22,709 bases of DNA from MGR-bin208 sp043779285 (GTDB taxonomy: Bacteria; Bacteroidota; Bacteroidia; Chitinophagales; Chitinophagaceae), in the NCBI GenBank assembly GCA_043779285.1, contig JAYWEL010000146.1:1-22709 (forward strand), in the 5' to 3' direction. The position numbers and the translations under genes are program-made. Below are positions 15,533 through 22,709 of the stretch, piece after piece (positions within the stretch are counted from its first letter, which is position 1; each line of letters starts with the position of its first letter). Under the pieces are notes generated by a model. That model worked only from the letters and a program-made list of their open reading frames with translations, was not told the origin of the DNA and did not search any database.

Positions 15533-16276
15533 TCAATCCATCAGGTTGCGGGCTTTTTCCAAATCTTCGGGAATATCTATGGCGGTGTTAATAAAATCAA
15601 CCTCCGCCATTCTTATAGGTATTCCGTTTTCGAGATAGCGAAGTTGTTCCAAATGTTCGGTGGATTCGAGTATTGATTTTTCTAAAGCCGTGAATCTCAT
15701 CAACGTCTCTTTGCGATATGCATATACACCAATGTGTAAAAAATATTTTATTCCACTTTCTTTATTTCGCAAAAAAGGAATAACGCTGCGACTAAAGTAA
15801 AGGGCATCATTATTTTTATTAACTACAACTTTTACACAGTTTGGGTTTTGAATTTCAATTTCATCATTCATCACCCGCATCATGGAACCAACCACAACAG
15901 ACGGATCATTAAAAAGCCGAACCAATTTTTCAAGGGGTTCTTTTTTTACAAAAGGTTCATCGCCCTGAACATTTACAATAATGTCAATATCCTCGTCCGT
16001 AACGGTATTGGCGGACATTTCGGCTATTGCTTCTGCAATACGATCGCTTCCCGACTCGTGGGGATGCATGCTCATAATGGCTTTACCACCATGCGAGACG
16101 ATTTCATTAAAAATTAATTCACTGTCAGTAACAACCCACACCTCATTAAACAAGCCCGTTGCTACGGTGTTTTCATAAGTATGCCTGATCACTGTTTTGC
16201 CGGCAAGATCCTGCATTAATTTAGCAGGGAATCGGGTGGCCGCATATCGGGCCGGAATCATGGCAATAATTTTCAT
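15533..16276 (-). CDS. kdsB: 3-deoxy-manno-octulosonate cytidylyltransferase
   Basis: Activates Kdo with CTP to CMP-Kdo for transfer to lipid A. The 247-residue length is standard. Motifs seen are the N-terminal nucleotide loop IPARYAATRFPAKLMQDLAG, HPHESGSDRIAEA, the metal-binding VNVQGDEPFV, YFSRSVIPF, HIGVYAYRKETLMRF and LEQLRYLENG near the end. Together with kdsD at the left edge it shows that this organism makes Kdo; the two genes are about 15 kb apart and on opposite strands. It starts 11 bp after the fatty acid hydroxylase gene ends, so the two are probably co-transcribed. Confidence 0.97.
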   Translation of the reverse strand: MKIIAMIPARYAATRFPAKLMQDLAGKTVIRHTYENTVATGLFNEVWVVTDSELIFNEIVSHGGKAIMSMHPHESGSDRIAEAIAEMSANTVTDEDIDIIVNVQGDEPFVKKEPLEKLVRLFNDPSVVVGSMMRVMNDEIEIQNPNCVKVVVNKNNDALYFSRSVIPFLRNKESGIKYFLHIGVYAYRKETLMRFTALEKSILESTEHLEQLRYLENGIPIRMAEVDFINTAIDIPEDLEKARNLMD

Positions 16277-16287
16277 GCAGTGAAATA

Positions 16288-17106
16288 TTAATAATCGGTT
16301 TTAACCGACTTGTCGAAAGGAAGTTTTAATTGCTCCAAAATGTCTTCGTCATTTCTTCCTTCTAATGTATCGAGTCCATATTTTATTTTTTTTGGATCAT
16401 CATAAACAAAGGTTCCAAACAAGCGATCCCAGAGAGAAAATATATTTCCGAAATTGCTATCGGTCCAGGGCCTTTCAAAATGATGATGAAACTTGTGCAT
16501 ATTGGGTGTTACAAATATCCAGCTAAGTGGTTTGTCAATCCAAACCGGTAAATAAATATTGCTATGCGTGAAATAAGTAAAAAAGACAGTACAGAAACGA
16601 TACAGAAAATAATATCCAACGGGTGCGCCGGTAATGATAATGGCCAACAAAGCAAATAGCTCCCGGATCAAAAAATCGCCGGGATGATGACGTGTACCCG
16701 TTGTTACATCTACCTTGGTATCGCTGTGGTGTACCATATGAAGCTTCCACATCCATTTATATTTATGCAGCAGATAATGCGACAAATACTGGCCAAGCAA
16801 CTCAAAAACAAGAATGCTTAAAAGCAACCCCAACCAAATTGGCATCTCGGTTAAATAAAGAAACCCGATATGATATTCTTTTGTCCAGGCAAATACGCCT
16901 ACGGTTGCCAGTGCAAATAAAACATTGATGATCAATGTGGTGGTCAGAAAAAAAAGATTAGTAAAAGCATGCCGCCATTTTTTATATGTAAATTTAAAAA
17001 GCGGGTAGTTACCCTCCAGTAGCCAGAAGGTGGTCATGCAAAGTATAATCCATACTGCCCGATGCCAGGTAGGCATGTGTTCGAAAAATAGTAAAAATTT
17101 TTCCAT
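16288..17106 (-). CDS. Sterol desaturase / fatty acid hydroxylase family membrane protein
   Basis: A 272-residue membrane di-iron oxygenase-like protein. Four or so hydrophobic helices (WHRAVWIILCMTTFWLLEG; a NLFFLTTTLIINVLFALATV stretch; IWLGLLLSILVFELLGQYL; and a segment containing LFALLAIIITGAP) surround the family's His clusters: HYLLHK, HMVHH, HSNIY and HKFHHH. These ligate two irons for hydroxylation or desaturation of a lipid. The true substrate (membrane fatty acid, carotenoid or hopanoid-like lipid) cannot be read. ATG at 17106 was preferred to an upstream TTG at 17127. It sits upstream of kdsB by 11 bp, which suggests a link to envelope lipid modification, although such pairings can be incidental. 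Confidence 0.87.
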   Translation of the reverse strand: MEKFLLFFEHMPTWHRAVWIILCMTTFWLLEGNYPLFKFTYKKWRHAFTNLFFLTTTLIINVLFALATVGVFAWTKEYHIGFLYLTEMPIWLGLLLSILVFELLGQYLSHYLLHKYKWMWKLHMVHHSDTKVDVTTGTRHHPGDFLIRELFALLAIIITGAPVGYYFLYRFCTVFFTYFTHSNIYLPVWIDKPLSWIFVTPNMHKFHHHFERPWTDSNFGNIFSLWDRLFGTFVYDDPKKIKYGLDTLEGRNDEDILEQLKLPFDKSVKTDY

Positions 17107-17163
17107 AATTAAATTAGCATGATACAAGCAGCAAAATAAGAAACTAAAGAAAACTATCGAAAA

Positions 17164-17580
17164 TTAATTAAGCATGGATTTGCTGGCTTCTTCCGAAAAC
17201 TCATTTCCACAATTAAAGCAATGAAATACTTTTTCAACGGTTATAGCATAATTGCCCATCAAAAAACTGGTTATGGCCGTCAGCCAGTTAATGGCTTTTC
17301 GCGGAGTGCTTACCAATTCTACATTGGCCGACCGGCAATTGATACAGGTATAAACCGGTTTATTCAGGGCATTTATTTCTTTAATAAAAGATATTGCATG
17401 TTTAGCATCCTGTTCATTTACAACCAGCTTTATTCCGCCAACCGCATTGGTCAGGATGGGGTCAACGGTAACCGTGTATTCGTCAGTCAGCCAGCATTCA
17501 ATACCAGCATCTTTCAGCATGGCCATTTTAATATTGGCTTCAATGTAATTATCAAAAACCTGTATGGGGATGAATTTCAT
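17164..17580 (-). CDS. DUF2007 protein with C-terminal zinc ribbon
   Basis: A 138-residue soluble protein. The first 70 residues resemble the DUF2007 putative signal-transducing fold: VFDNYIEANIKMAMLKDAGI, then a glycine-centred NAVGGIKLVV strand and VNEQDAKHAISFI. After residue 75 a zinc-ribbon pattern appears: CINC near residue 79 and CFNCGNEF near 119, separated by a hydrophobic stretch (INWLTAITSFLMGNYAI). Two CxxC pairs should hold one Zn. The molecular role is unknown; this combination is common in Bacteroidota. It heads the reverse gene train and is 57 bp before the hydroxylase gene. Confidence 0.8.
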   Translation of the reverse strand: MKFIPIQVFDNYIEANIKMAMLKDAGIECWLTDEYTVTVDPILTNAVGGIKLVVNEQDAKHAISFIKEINALNKPVYTCINCRSANVELVSTPRKAINWLTAITSFLMGNYAITVEKVFHCFNCGNEFSEEASKSMLN

Positions 17581-17983
17581 GATTTACTAAAGTTAATTTT
17601 TTTGACAGGGTTTAAAATAAAAAAAGACGGAAAGGTTAAGATCCGCCTATAGCATAGCCGAAAACAGTTGGCAGCTACAACAAGTGGCGATTTTGAAGCA
17701 TTAAACTGTCTGCTGCAATGAACTTGATAACTTGATAGAAAGAACAGCACTTCAATTATGTGCTTGTTACAGGTTTAAATATTGCAAACAAGAATGCTGA
17801 TAGCAAACCCATATTCTATATTAAGTATTCTTTTGGTGTAATGGCGTTGGAGAATAAAACTCTTGTATAATCATCGCCTCTTATAAACTTTGGTGCGGGT
17901 AGCTTCATCAACCCCTAATCCTAAAGGGATCTAATTGTAATAAATAAATTTACGTAATAGAACAAAACCCAGAAAGGGGGATA
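17581..17983. other. Decayed intergenic stretch (about 400 bp)
   Basis: No intact gene is visible. It contains the fossil reported at 17816-17908 and an imperfect palindrome AATCCTAAAGGGATC at 17917-17931 that resembles the REP-like units on the other side of the transposase. Many short interrupted frames suggest degraded coding or mobile DNA. I see no tRNA or recognisable structured RNA. Confidence 0.4.
17816..17908 (-). pseudogene. Fossil fragment resembling an AlbA_2/RecG-like ATP-binding protein
   Basis: A reverse 30-codon frame reads MKLPAPKFIRGDDYTRVLFS and ends ten residues later. The LPAP-x-F-x-R-x-DDYTRV pattern is reminiscent of the linker in schlafen-AlbA_2/RecG-like putative DNA-binding proteins of Bacteroidota, where the text usually continues with a VLF-A stretch. 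Everything around it is broken by stops. I treat it as a relic; the identification is from pattern memory only. Confidence 0.3.
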
Positions 17984-18445
17984 TTATTCCACCCAATCAA
18001 ATAAATATTCTGGTTTATGTTCAATTTCAAATTTGGTTAAAAAATCAATGTACTCTTCTTTAAATGTTTTCTTTTTATGATGCTCTTTTTGGTTCATTAT
18101 GTATGCAATTACATTGTTTAAACCGGAATGACTATAAGAAAATGCTCCATAACCTTCTTGCCAATTGAATTTGAATTTACAAAGCTTATTTTCCTTAATA
18201 AATTCATTGCTAGACTTTTTTATTTCTCTTACCAAATCAGATAAACAGCAGGATGGTTTCATACCTATTAAAAAATGAATATGGTCGGGCATACCATTTA
18301 TAGCAAGCATTTTTTGTTCTTTGTTTTGCACAATGCCTGTTATGTATTTATACAATTCTTCTTCCCAAGATGAATGGATAAAGCTATTTCTTCCGTTTAC
18401 GGCAAAAACTACCTGAATGTAAATTTGAGAAAATGTTCCCGGCAT
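17984..18445 (-). CDS. IS200/RAYT-type Y1 transposase
   Basis: A 153-residue HUH single-strand DNA transposase. The HUH pair is H55-I-H57 in MPDHIHFLIGM, and the nucleophile is Y115 in IAYIMNQKEHH with the expected helper Q119 four residues later. WQEGYGAFSYSHS before the Tyr is also typical. The C-terminal FLTKFEIEHKPEYLFDWVE is common in the Bacteroidota version of the family. These enzymes nick and move hairpin-marked DNA without inverted repeats. The gene has no TnpB partner. Its upstream flank (18491-18725) holds five hairpins of one family, so it may be a domesticated REP-associated tyrosine transposase (RAYT) rather than an active IS200. Confidence 0.88.
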   Translation of the reverse strand: MPGTFSQIYIQVVFAVNGRNSFIHSSWEEELYKYITGIVQNKEQKMLAINGMPDHIHFLIGMKPSCCLSDLVREIKKSSNEFIKENKLCKFKFNWQEGYGAFSYSHSGLNNVIAYIMNQKEHHKKKTFKEEYIDFLTKFEIEHKPEYLFDWVE

Positions 18446-18490
18446 ATTTTTAATTTGTTAATTCCGATGTTATTTTATATTTAAAGATAA

Positions 18491-18540
18491 TTATTATTGT
18501 TTTGTTTGTGCGACCCCGTTGGGGTCGGATGTTTTATTAT
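18491..18540 (+). repeat. REP-like direct repeat, copy 1
   Basis: About 50 bases centred on the perfect palindrome CGACCCC-GTT-GGGGTCG. It repeats at 18676-18725 with about five differences, including one in the loop. Confidence 0.8.
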
Positions 18541-18548
18541 CATTTGTT

Positions 18549-18578
18549 TTTCTATAAACATTTGAACCCTTCGGGTTC
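18549..18578 (+). repeat. REP-like unit with TTTCTATAAACAT header
   Basis: Header TTTCTATAAACAT (18549-18561), two bases, then the perfect palindrome GAACCC-TTC-GGGTTC followed by T-rich sequence. The same header occurs in inverted orientation at 18662-18674. Confidence 0.78.
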
Positions 18579-18596
18579 TTTTCTACATATTCCTTT

Positions 18597-18626
18597 TTTC
18601 TATAAATAATAAATTCCTTCGGATTC
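18597..18626 (+). repeat. REP-like unit, degenerate copy
   Basis: TTTCTATAAATAAT followed by ATTCCTTCGGATT. The header is nearly intact, but the palindrome has lost symmetry. It starts 48 bases after the preceding unit. Confidence 0.6.
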
Positions 18627-18644
18627 TCGTTTTGGGTTATAATG

Positions 18645-18674
18645 AATCCCAAAGGGATTGTATGTTTATAGAAA
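18645..18674 (-). repeat. REP-like unit, inverted copy
   Basis: Palindrome AATCCC-AAA-GGGATT followed by ATGTTTATAGAAA, the exact reverse complement of the header at 18549-18561. Confidence 0.75.
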
Positions 18675-18675
18675 T

Positions 18676-18725
18676 TCATTATTATTTTGTTTGTGCGACC
18701 CCATTGGGGTCGAATGTTTTATAAT
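18676..18725 (+). repeat. REP-like direct repeat, copy 2
   Basis: Second copy of the 18491-18540 repeat, with palindrome CGACCCC-ATT-GGGGTCG and the flank AATGTTTTATAAT. Its reverse complement shows the AAACAT header. Confidence 0.8.
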
Positions 18726-18770
18726 TCGATTTTTGTTACTACTTCTGGAATTATGAAGTTTTTATTACTT

Positions 18771-20603
18771 TTATTTGATGGAATTTTTATAAGTTTCAAT
18801 ACCTCCAACAACAGGAAGTGTTAGTAAAGTTCCATTTAAATCAACCGTTAATTTTGTGCCGGGTTTAGGCCAAAGGGTAAATTCTTTATCGCTTGAAAAT
18901 ATCATGAGCCCTATTTGTTGTCCCTTCGAAATGATTTGATCATCGGGCATTAAATTAAAAGAAACGGAATAAAATTTTCCGGGTATTAAAGGTTCACTTT
19001 TTCTTATAGAAAGATAGTTTTGTGGATCGGCCCAACCTCTTGTAATAATGTTGTCTGTAATTTTTGCATTTCTTCCTTCTGTCCAGGGCAACGATACTAA
19101 CCATACCGAAAGATTGGCTGCAGGTTTGCTGCTGGATAATTTAACAGTAACTTTTGTAGTACCAGAAATGTGCAGGTCTTTGGTTAAGATGGGTGACACA
19201 TATAATAACCGGTGATTAGTATTTTCTGCTTGAGCCAACATAGCACCTGTAAACGAATAATTATCTTCTAAGGTTTCTGTATTTTTTTGCATTGTTTTTT
19301 CAATACTTAAATGTCCAAATTCAGGAGCACCAGCTTTTAAAAATAATGTTACAGGAATTGCATCTGGATTTGGATAATCTTTATACGCTGTTGGATTGTC
19401 TGGTTTGTCATTTTCTCTTACAATCCAGGCTTTAGCATCTTTTTCTACATCGTTTTGTATTCCAAATAAATATCTGGTAAACCATTTATTCATCATTGAC
19501 AATGGCGGAGGACCACCATGCCCGTTTTGATGATAATAAATTTGGCAAGACAGCCCCATTGCTTTTGCGGCTTCATAAATTCTTAAACTGTGTTCTGGCA
19601 TCACATTCCAATCATTAAATCCATGGCTCATCAACAAAGCTGCTTTCATCGGTTTCATATCATTTAAATAATCTCTTCCAGCCCAAAAATCATTATAGTC
19701 GCCGGTTTTTCTATCCATACCATTCTTCATTTCTTTATCTCTGACTAAAGCATTGTTATAAGCTCTTTTAGATTCATCGCCACTATGAATATAATCATAC
19801 AATACATCGATATCTTCTCCTAAATACCCCCCCGGAGATCTTACTAAACCATTCGATCTATAATAATGATAATAAGAAGTATTGGGTGCAATTGGAATGA
19901 TCGCTTCTAATCCTTCAACACCTGTTGTTGCTGCTGCTAACGGAATTGTTCCATTATATGAAGTACCCGTCATGCCTACTTTTCCGGTTGACCAAGAGGC
20001 TTCTACTTTTTCAAAACCATCCGGTGTTGTATATCCATTAGCTCTGCCGCATAACCAATCTATAACAGCTTTTGGTGCAAGTGATTCATTATCTCCTCCA
20101 ACAGTTGGAGAGCCCTGCGAAAGCCCGGTTCCGGGAGAGGATGAATGAACAACAATAAAACCTCTTGGTACCCAAGTGTTAATTTGAGAATTTGAAATAA
20201 TGGGTCGCTGACCTTGTCGTTTCACTTCGGGATGTACTCTTTCTTTTTCTGTAGCACCTATTTCATGTTTAATATCCCAAAAAAGTCCGGGAACATCTCC
20301 TGCTACTCCGGCAAAATAAGGACTAGACTCATAAATAATCGGGAGTTTCAATCCTTCGGTTTCAGTTTGAAACGGCCTTGTAACAGCAACGTGCATTCTA
20401 TCTAATTTCCCATCGCCGTCCGTATCAAAAGTTGTTTCAACCCAAAGATCATGTCTAATCCATTTGGTTGCTGTATTAAAGGCAGGAACAATTTGAGCCT
20501 CACCATGTAAGAATATAGGAACTGCTTTTTCTTGTGCCTGTAATACATTGATTAAGCTAATTAAAAGTATAAGACTTAATAAACACTGCTTCATTTTTGT
20601 CAT
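18771..20603 (-). CDS. S15 family Xaa-Pro dipeptidyl-peptidase / CocE-type hydrolase
   Basis: Secreted alpha/beta hydrolase that removes N-terminal X-Pro dipeptides or hydrolyses related esters. Of 610 residues, the first 23 or so form a signal peptide (KQCLLSLILLISLINVLQAQ). The alpha/beta hydrolase domain follows, with S215 in GTSYNG, D331 in SHGFNDWNV and H362 in QNGHGGPPP, an intact triad. A C-terminal jelly-roll (PepX_C, about residues 430-600) follows with TEGRNAKITDNIITRGWADP. S15 members differ in substrate (peptides or acylated drugs); the length and the NDWNV pattern favour Xaa-Pro dipeptidyl-peptidase. A start at an ATG nine bases downstream is also possible. It lies alone between the REP-like array and a terminator region. 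No T9SS domain is present. Confidence 0.88.
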   Translation of the reverse strand: MTKMKQCLLSLILLISLINVLQAQEKAVPIFLHGEAQIVPAFNTATKWIRHDLWVETTFDTDGDGKLDRMHVAVTRPFQTETEGLKLPIIYESSPYFAGVAGDVPGLFWDIKHEIGATEKERVHPEVKRQGQRPIISNSQINTWVPRGFIVVHSSSPGTGLSQGSPTVGGDNESLAPKAVIDWLCGRANGYTTPDGFEKVEASWSTGKVGMTGTSYNGTIPLAAATTGVEGLEAIIPIAPNTSYYHYYRSNGLVRSPGGYLGEDIDVLYDYIHSGDESKRAYNNALVRDKEMKNGMDRKTGDYNDFWAGRDYLNDMKPMKAALLMSHGFNDWNVMPEHSLRIYEAAKAMGLSCQIYYHQNGHGGPPPLSMMNKWFTRYLFGIQNDVEKDAKAWIVRENDKPDNPTAYKDYPNPDAIPVTLFLKAGAPEFGHLSIEKTMQKNTETLEDNYSFTGAMLAQAENTNHRLLYVSPILTKDLHISGTTKVTVKLSSSKPAANLSVWLVSLPWTEGRNAKITDNIITRGWADPQNYLSIRKSEPLIPGKFYSVSFNLMPDDQIISKGQQIGLMIFSSDKEFTLWPKPGTKLTVDLNGTLLTLPVVGGIETYKNSIK

Positions 20604-20723
20604 TAGTTGGAAATTGTTTTAATAATTCAAGAATTTATAATAATAAAAATACCGACATTTTACAAATTGATGTTATAGGATAAGCTTTTGTCTTATTTAA
20701 GACTTTAAGTAAACCAGTTTTCA

Positions 20724-20755
20724 ATAAAAAAGCCGGAAGTTTTACCTCTGGCTTT
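20724..20755 (-). terminator. Rho-independent terminator, reverse strand
   Basis: Read on the reverse strand, AAAGCCAGAGG and CTTCCGGCTTT form an 11-bp stem with one mismatch and one G-U pair around a TAAAA loop, followed by six T. It probably backs up the hairpin at 20805-20837. Confidence 0.6.
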
Positions 20756-20804
20756 GTATAATATTTTATTTCTATTTTAGTAAGACGAAGTGAAATTGAA
20801 AAAC

Positions 20805-20837
20805 AAATGCCGACTGATTGTTAGTCAACCGGCATTT
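20805..20837 (-). terminator. Rho-independent terminator after the T9SS cargo fragment
   Basis: An 8-bp perfect outer stem (AAATGCCG and CGGCATTT) plus a short inner stem, 43 bases after the stop at 20881. On the reverse strand it is followed by TTTGTTTTT. Confidence 0.6.
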
Positions 20838-20880
20838 TGGCAATGTCTTGTAAGCATACTCTTTTTCTTTCGCCTATTCA

Positions 20881-21587
20881 TTAGTTTTTGACTACCGATT
20901 TAATTGTCCATTTTTTCCCATCCCAAACACGCAATAGATAAATGTCTGCTTGTAAACCACTTAAATTAATGGCAGCCTGATTTGTACCGTTATTATACTT
21001 CTGTTTTATTAATACAGTTCCTAACTTATCTGTTAATTGTAGTTCGTAAAACTTTTTATTGGGGTTAGCAGAAGGCCTTCCTGATTCATCTACCACTTGT
21101 ACCGTCATAGTACTGCTTGTTGGGTTTGGAGCTGTCATTATTCTTAACCCACCTGAACAATCAGGTGCATAAATATAACCATCAGCATCAATAGATTGAA
21201 TACTGCCACAAGGAACAGTGGCAATCACCCTGATAGTGTAATACCGTTCTCCGGAACCATAACCTAAAGGGAAATCAGCTGTATTGCTATTTCCGGTTTG
21301 CTTTAAAATAAAAGGATTTGAGGGATCGCTTTCGTCTTTAGCATACCATGCGTAATTTGTGGCTGATGGAACTGCTGCTACTGCTCAAAAGAAATAAGGC
21401 CCCACCTCACAGGTAACATCTTTTTGCGTAAAATTGATGGCGTTTGTGCCGGTACCAATCGTAATATTTCTGATTACTGTATAAATTCTGGTACGTCCTT
21501 TTGTAGGAGACCTGAGTGTTAAGGTTAAAAATCCTGAGCTTACATTATTGTTTGGAAATCCTGATATTGTAACTATTGATGTGGCGG
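20881..21587 (-). pseudogene. T9SS cargo protein, C-terminal remnant cut by IS30
   Basis: One reverse frame runs from the IS30 border to the stop at 20881 with a single interruption, a TGA at 21385-21387. The upstream part reads as an extracellular Ig/PKD-like domain (for example VSSGFLTLTLRSPTKGRTRI, then DVTCEVGPYFF). The downstream part contains NYAWYAKDESDPSNPF. The last 80 or so residues form a type A T9SS sorting domain: TAPNPTSSTMTVQV, LTDKLGTVLIKQKY, ADIYLLRVWDGKKWTIKSVVKN. Such proteins are secreted and anchored to the surface or released. A GTG at 21228 could begin a 115-residue product, but without a signal peptide it would be useless. The 5' part should continue beyond the right edge, past the IS. 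Confidence 0.8.
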
Positions 21588-22704
21588 ATTCAAGTTTCTA
21601 TTGCAACGCTTGTTATCAAATATAGTTTTTTTTGTTTTTAGTAATCACAAGGGAAACGGATTAAATAATTTTGTTTAAAATAATTTGGTTAAACACTTCG
21701 GCAGGCGATCTGTAGTCAAGTGTTTTTCTGGGTCTTTCATTAAGTTCGTCCTGTACATACTGAAGTCGGTCTTTTGAGATCAGGCTTAAGTCGGTTCCTT
21801 TGGGAAAATATTGCCTGAGCAATCCGTTCGTATTTTCGTTTGTGGGACGTTCCCAAGGACTGTAAGGATGGGTAAAATATACCTGCACTTTAGTATGTTT
21901 TGTAAAGAGTTTATGCTGTGCCATTTCAACGCCGTTATCGTAAGTCATTGATTTTTTCATGAGGTCTGGTAGAGCCTTAAATTTCTTTTCAAAAGCAAGC
22001 CGTACGGTTTTGGAATCACGGGCTTTGAGATGAACGAGTATAACTGCCCGGGTGGATCTTTCAACGAGGGTTCCGATAGCACTGGCACGGTCTTTACCGA
22101 GAATGAGATCGCCTTCCCAATGTCCCGGAATCTCCCGTCCCATCACTTCTTCAGGCCGTTCATCGATTCTGATGGCGTCTTTAATTGTAGTTCTTTTATC
22201 GCTTCCACGGCGAACATTACCCCGGAATTTTCTTTGCTGCCGAAGTTCTTTCAGCAGCATCTCTTTGAGCTCTTTTTTCGAGTGCAGATAGATGTAGAGA
22301 TAAATGGCTTCGTGGCTGATTTGCATGCGTTTATTGTTGGGATAATGTTTTCGTAAACTTACACTGATCTGATCAGGTGACCACTTCCTTTGGAGCTTCT
22401 CCAGGACATAGTTTTGGAGATCCGGATTTTGACTCAATTTATTTTTGCCACTGCGTCTGTCACTTCCCCGGTAGACCGCTTTATACTCTCCTTTAAGATG
22501 ATGATAGTCGGCTTTGCCGAACTCTTTCACTTCACGGGAAATGGTACTTTTATGTCTACCCAGCGTACGGGCAATCAGTGATAAACTTTGTTTGAGAGCT
22601 AATAATTTATAGATTTCTATACGCTCATCATAGGTGAGCCGGGTGTACTTTTTTGTCATCATACAAGCTAAGTTTTTTCTTAGCGTTGCGTTAGATTATT
22701 GAAC
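21588..22704 (-). mobile_element. IS30-family insertion sequence
   Basis: Element of about 1.1 kb with imperfect terminal inverted repeats of 22 bases at 21589-21610 and 22682-22703. Both begin TTCAA when read inward and share TCTA and GCAACGCT, 17 of 22 positions agreeing. A CGG at 21585-21587 and another at 22705-22707 may be the 3-bp target duplication, which would set the ends one base further out. Removing the element and one CGG restores an open reading frame on the left side. The element contains one transposase gene and appears intact. Confidence 0.75.
21661..22662 (-). CDS. IS30-family transposase
   Basis: DDE transposase of 333 residues. The N-terminal helix-turn-helix reads YTRLTYDERIEIYKLLALKQ and continues LIARTLGRHKSTISREV, typical of IS30. 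The catalytic core has D185 in GHWEGDLILG, D242 in TYDNGVE, and E276 in NENTNGLLRQYFPKG, with the 33-residue D-E spacing of the family. The C-terminal LNERPRKTLDYRSPAEVF is also diagnostic. The start is one of two adjacent ATGs (22662 or 22659). All key residues are present, so the enzyme may be active. It is nested in the IS described above. Confidence 0.97.
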   Translation of the reverse strand: MMTKKYTRLTYDERIEIYKLLALKQSLSLIARTLGRHKSTISREVKEFGKADYHHLKGEYKAVYRGSDRRSGKNKLSQNPDLQNYVLEKLQRKWSPDQISVSLRKHYPNNKRMQISHEAIYLYIYLHSKKELKEMLLKELRQQRKFRGNVRRGSDKRTTIKDAIRIDERPEEVMGREIPGHWEGDLILGKDRASAIGTLVERSTRAVILVHLKARDSKTVRLAFEKKFKALPDLMKKSMTYDNGVEMAQHKLFTKHTKVQVYFTHPYSPWERPTNENTNGLLRQYFPKGTDLSLISKDRLQYVQDELNERPRKTLDYRSPAEVFNQIILNKII

Positions 22705-22709
22705 CGGCT

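Larger units (their letters stand above)
18446..18770. repeat. REP-like palindrome array next to the transposase
   Basis: The whole spacer is built from five related units: a header with the core AAACAT, one or two bases, and a short GC-rich palindrome with a three-base loop. Palindromes lie at 18511-18527, 18564-18578, about 18611-18626 (decayed), 18645-18659 and 18696-18712. Reading the header, the orientations are -, +, +, -, -. The three central units begin exactly 48 bases apart (18549, 18597 and the far end at 18645). A frame open across this array encodes only repeat sequence and is not a gene. Confidence 0.75.
20604..20880. other. Intergenic region with two reverse-strand terminators
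   Basis: This 277-bp AT-rich gap separates the peptidase start from the end of the T9SS cargo fragment. It holds the two hairpins listed separately and presumably the peptidase promoter, which I could not place. Confidence 0.5.

Noticed and set aside
17221..17652. 143-residue forward open frame
   Set aside because: Antisense to the DUF2007/zinc-ribbon gene, whose motifs are clear.
17581..17983. tmRNA, RNase P RNA or tRNA in the spacer
   Set aside because: No tRNA-like acceptor end, no tmRNA start pattern and no recognisable conserved RNA segments.
18494..18679. Reverse 61-residue open frame
   Set aside because: It lies wholly inside the REP-like array; its sequence is the translation of the palindromes and headers.
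18491..18725. CRISPR array
   Set aside because: The units differ in palindrome sequence and occur in both orientations, without regular unique spacers or cas genes.

Overview
The window looks like chromosomal DNA of an AT-rich member of the Bacteroidota, most likely Chitinophagaceae or a close relative. Supporting signs: a DUF2480 protein, a C-terminal type IX secretion (T9SS) sorting domain, a promoter of the Bacteroidota form TTTG-N19-TAnnTTTG, few Shine-Dalgarno motifs, and an arsM/arsC set typical of the group. The family-level placement is inference.

Layout. Positions 1-5911 are forward housekeeping genes: the 3' part of kdsD (Kdo pathway), a mannose-1-phosphate guanylyltransferase, a tight four-gene cluster (PolB-like 3'-5' exonuclease, Tag DNA glycosylase, RidA-like protein, MmcQ/YjbR protein), a methionine-type aminotransferase and an EamA transporter. 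Positions 6096-7877 hold an arsenic cluster: a palindromic operator, arsR, arsM and a thiol-dependent arsC, with no efflux pump. On the reverse strand follow a ChaN-like gene killed by two in-frame stop codons and nadA. Positions 9804-10664 are 860 bp of AT-rich non-coding DNA with a cluster of DnaA-box-like 9-mers between the divergent nadA and ppiD genes, a candidate replication origin. Then come ppiD, a strong terminator and a DUF2480 gene. A reverse gene train runs from 17580 to 13444: DUF2007/zinc-ribbon protein, fatty acid hydroxylase family, kdsB, corA, trypsin-like protease.

From about 17600 to the end the window is more mobile and decayed. It holds a gene fossil, an IS200/RAYT-type Y1 transposase, and beside it five related REP-like palindromes sharing an AAACAT header (a candidate Bacteroidota REPtron). 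Next are an S15 Xaa-Pro peptidase and the C-terminal remnant of a T9SS cargo protein. That cargo gene is split by a nearly complete IS30 element whose right end lies a few bases before the window edge.

The most notable points are the putative oriC, the REP-like family next to its likely transposase, the pump-less arsenic methylation operon, and several degraded genes (ChaN, T9SS cargo, two small fossils). I found no tRNA, rRNA, CRISPR array or clearly new multi-gene defence system.
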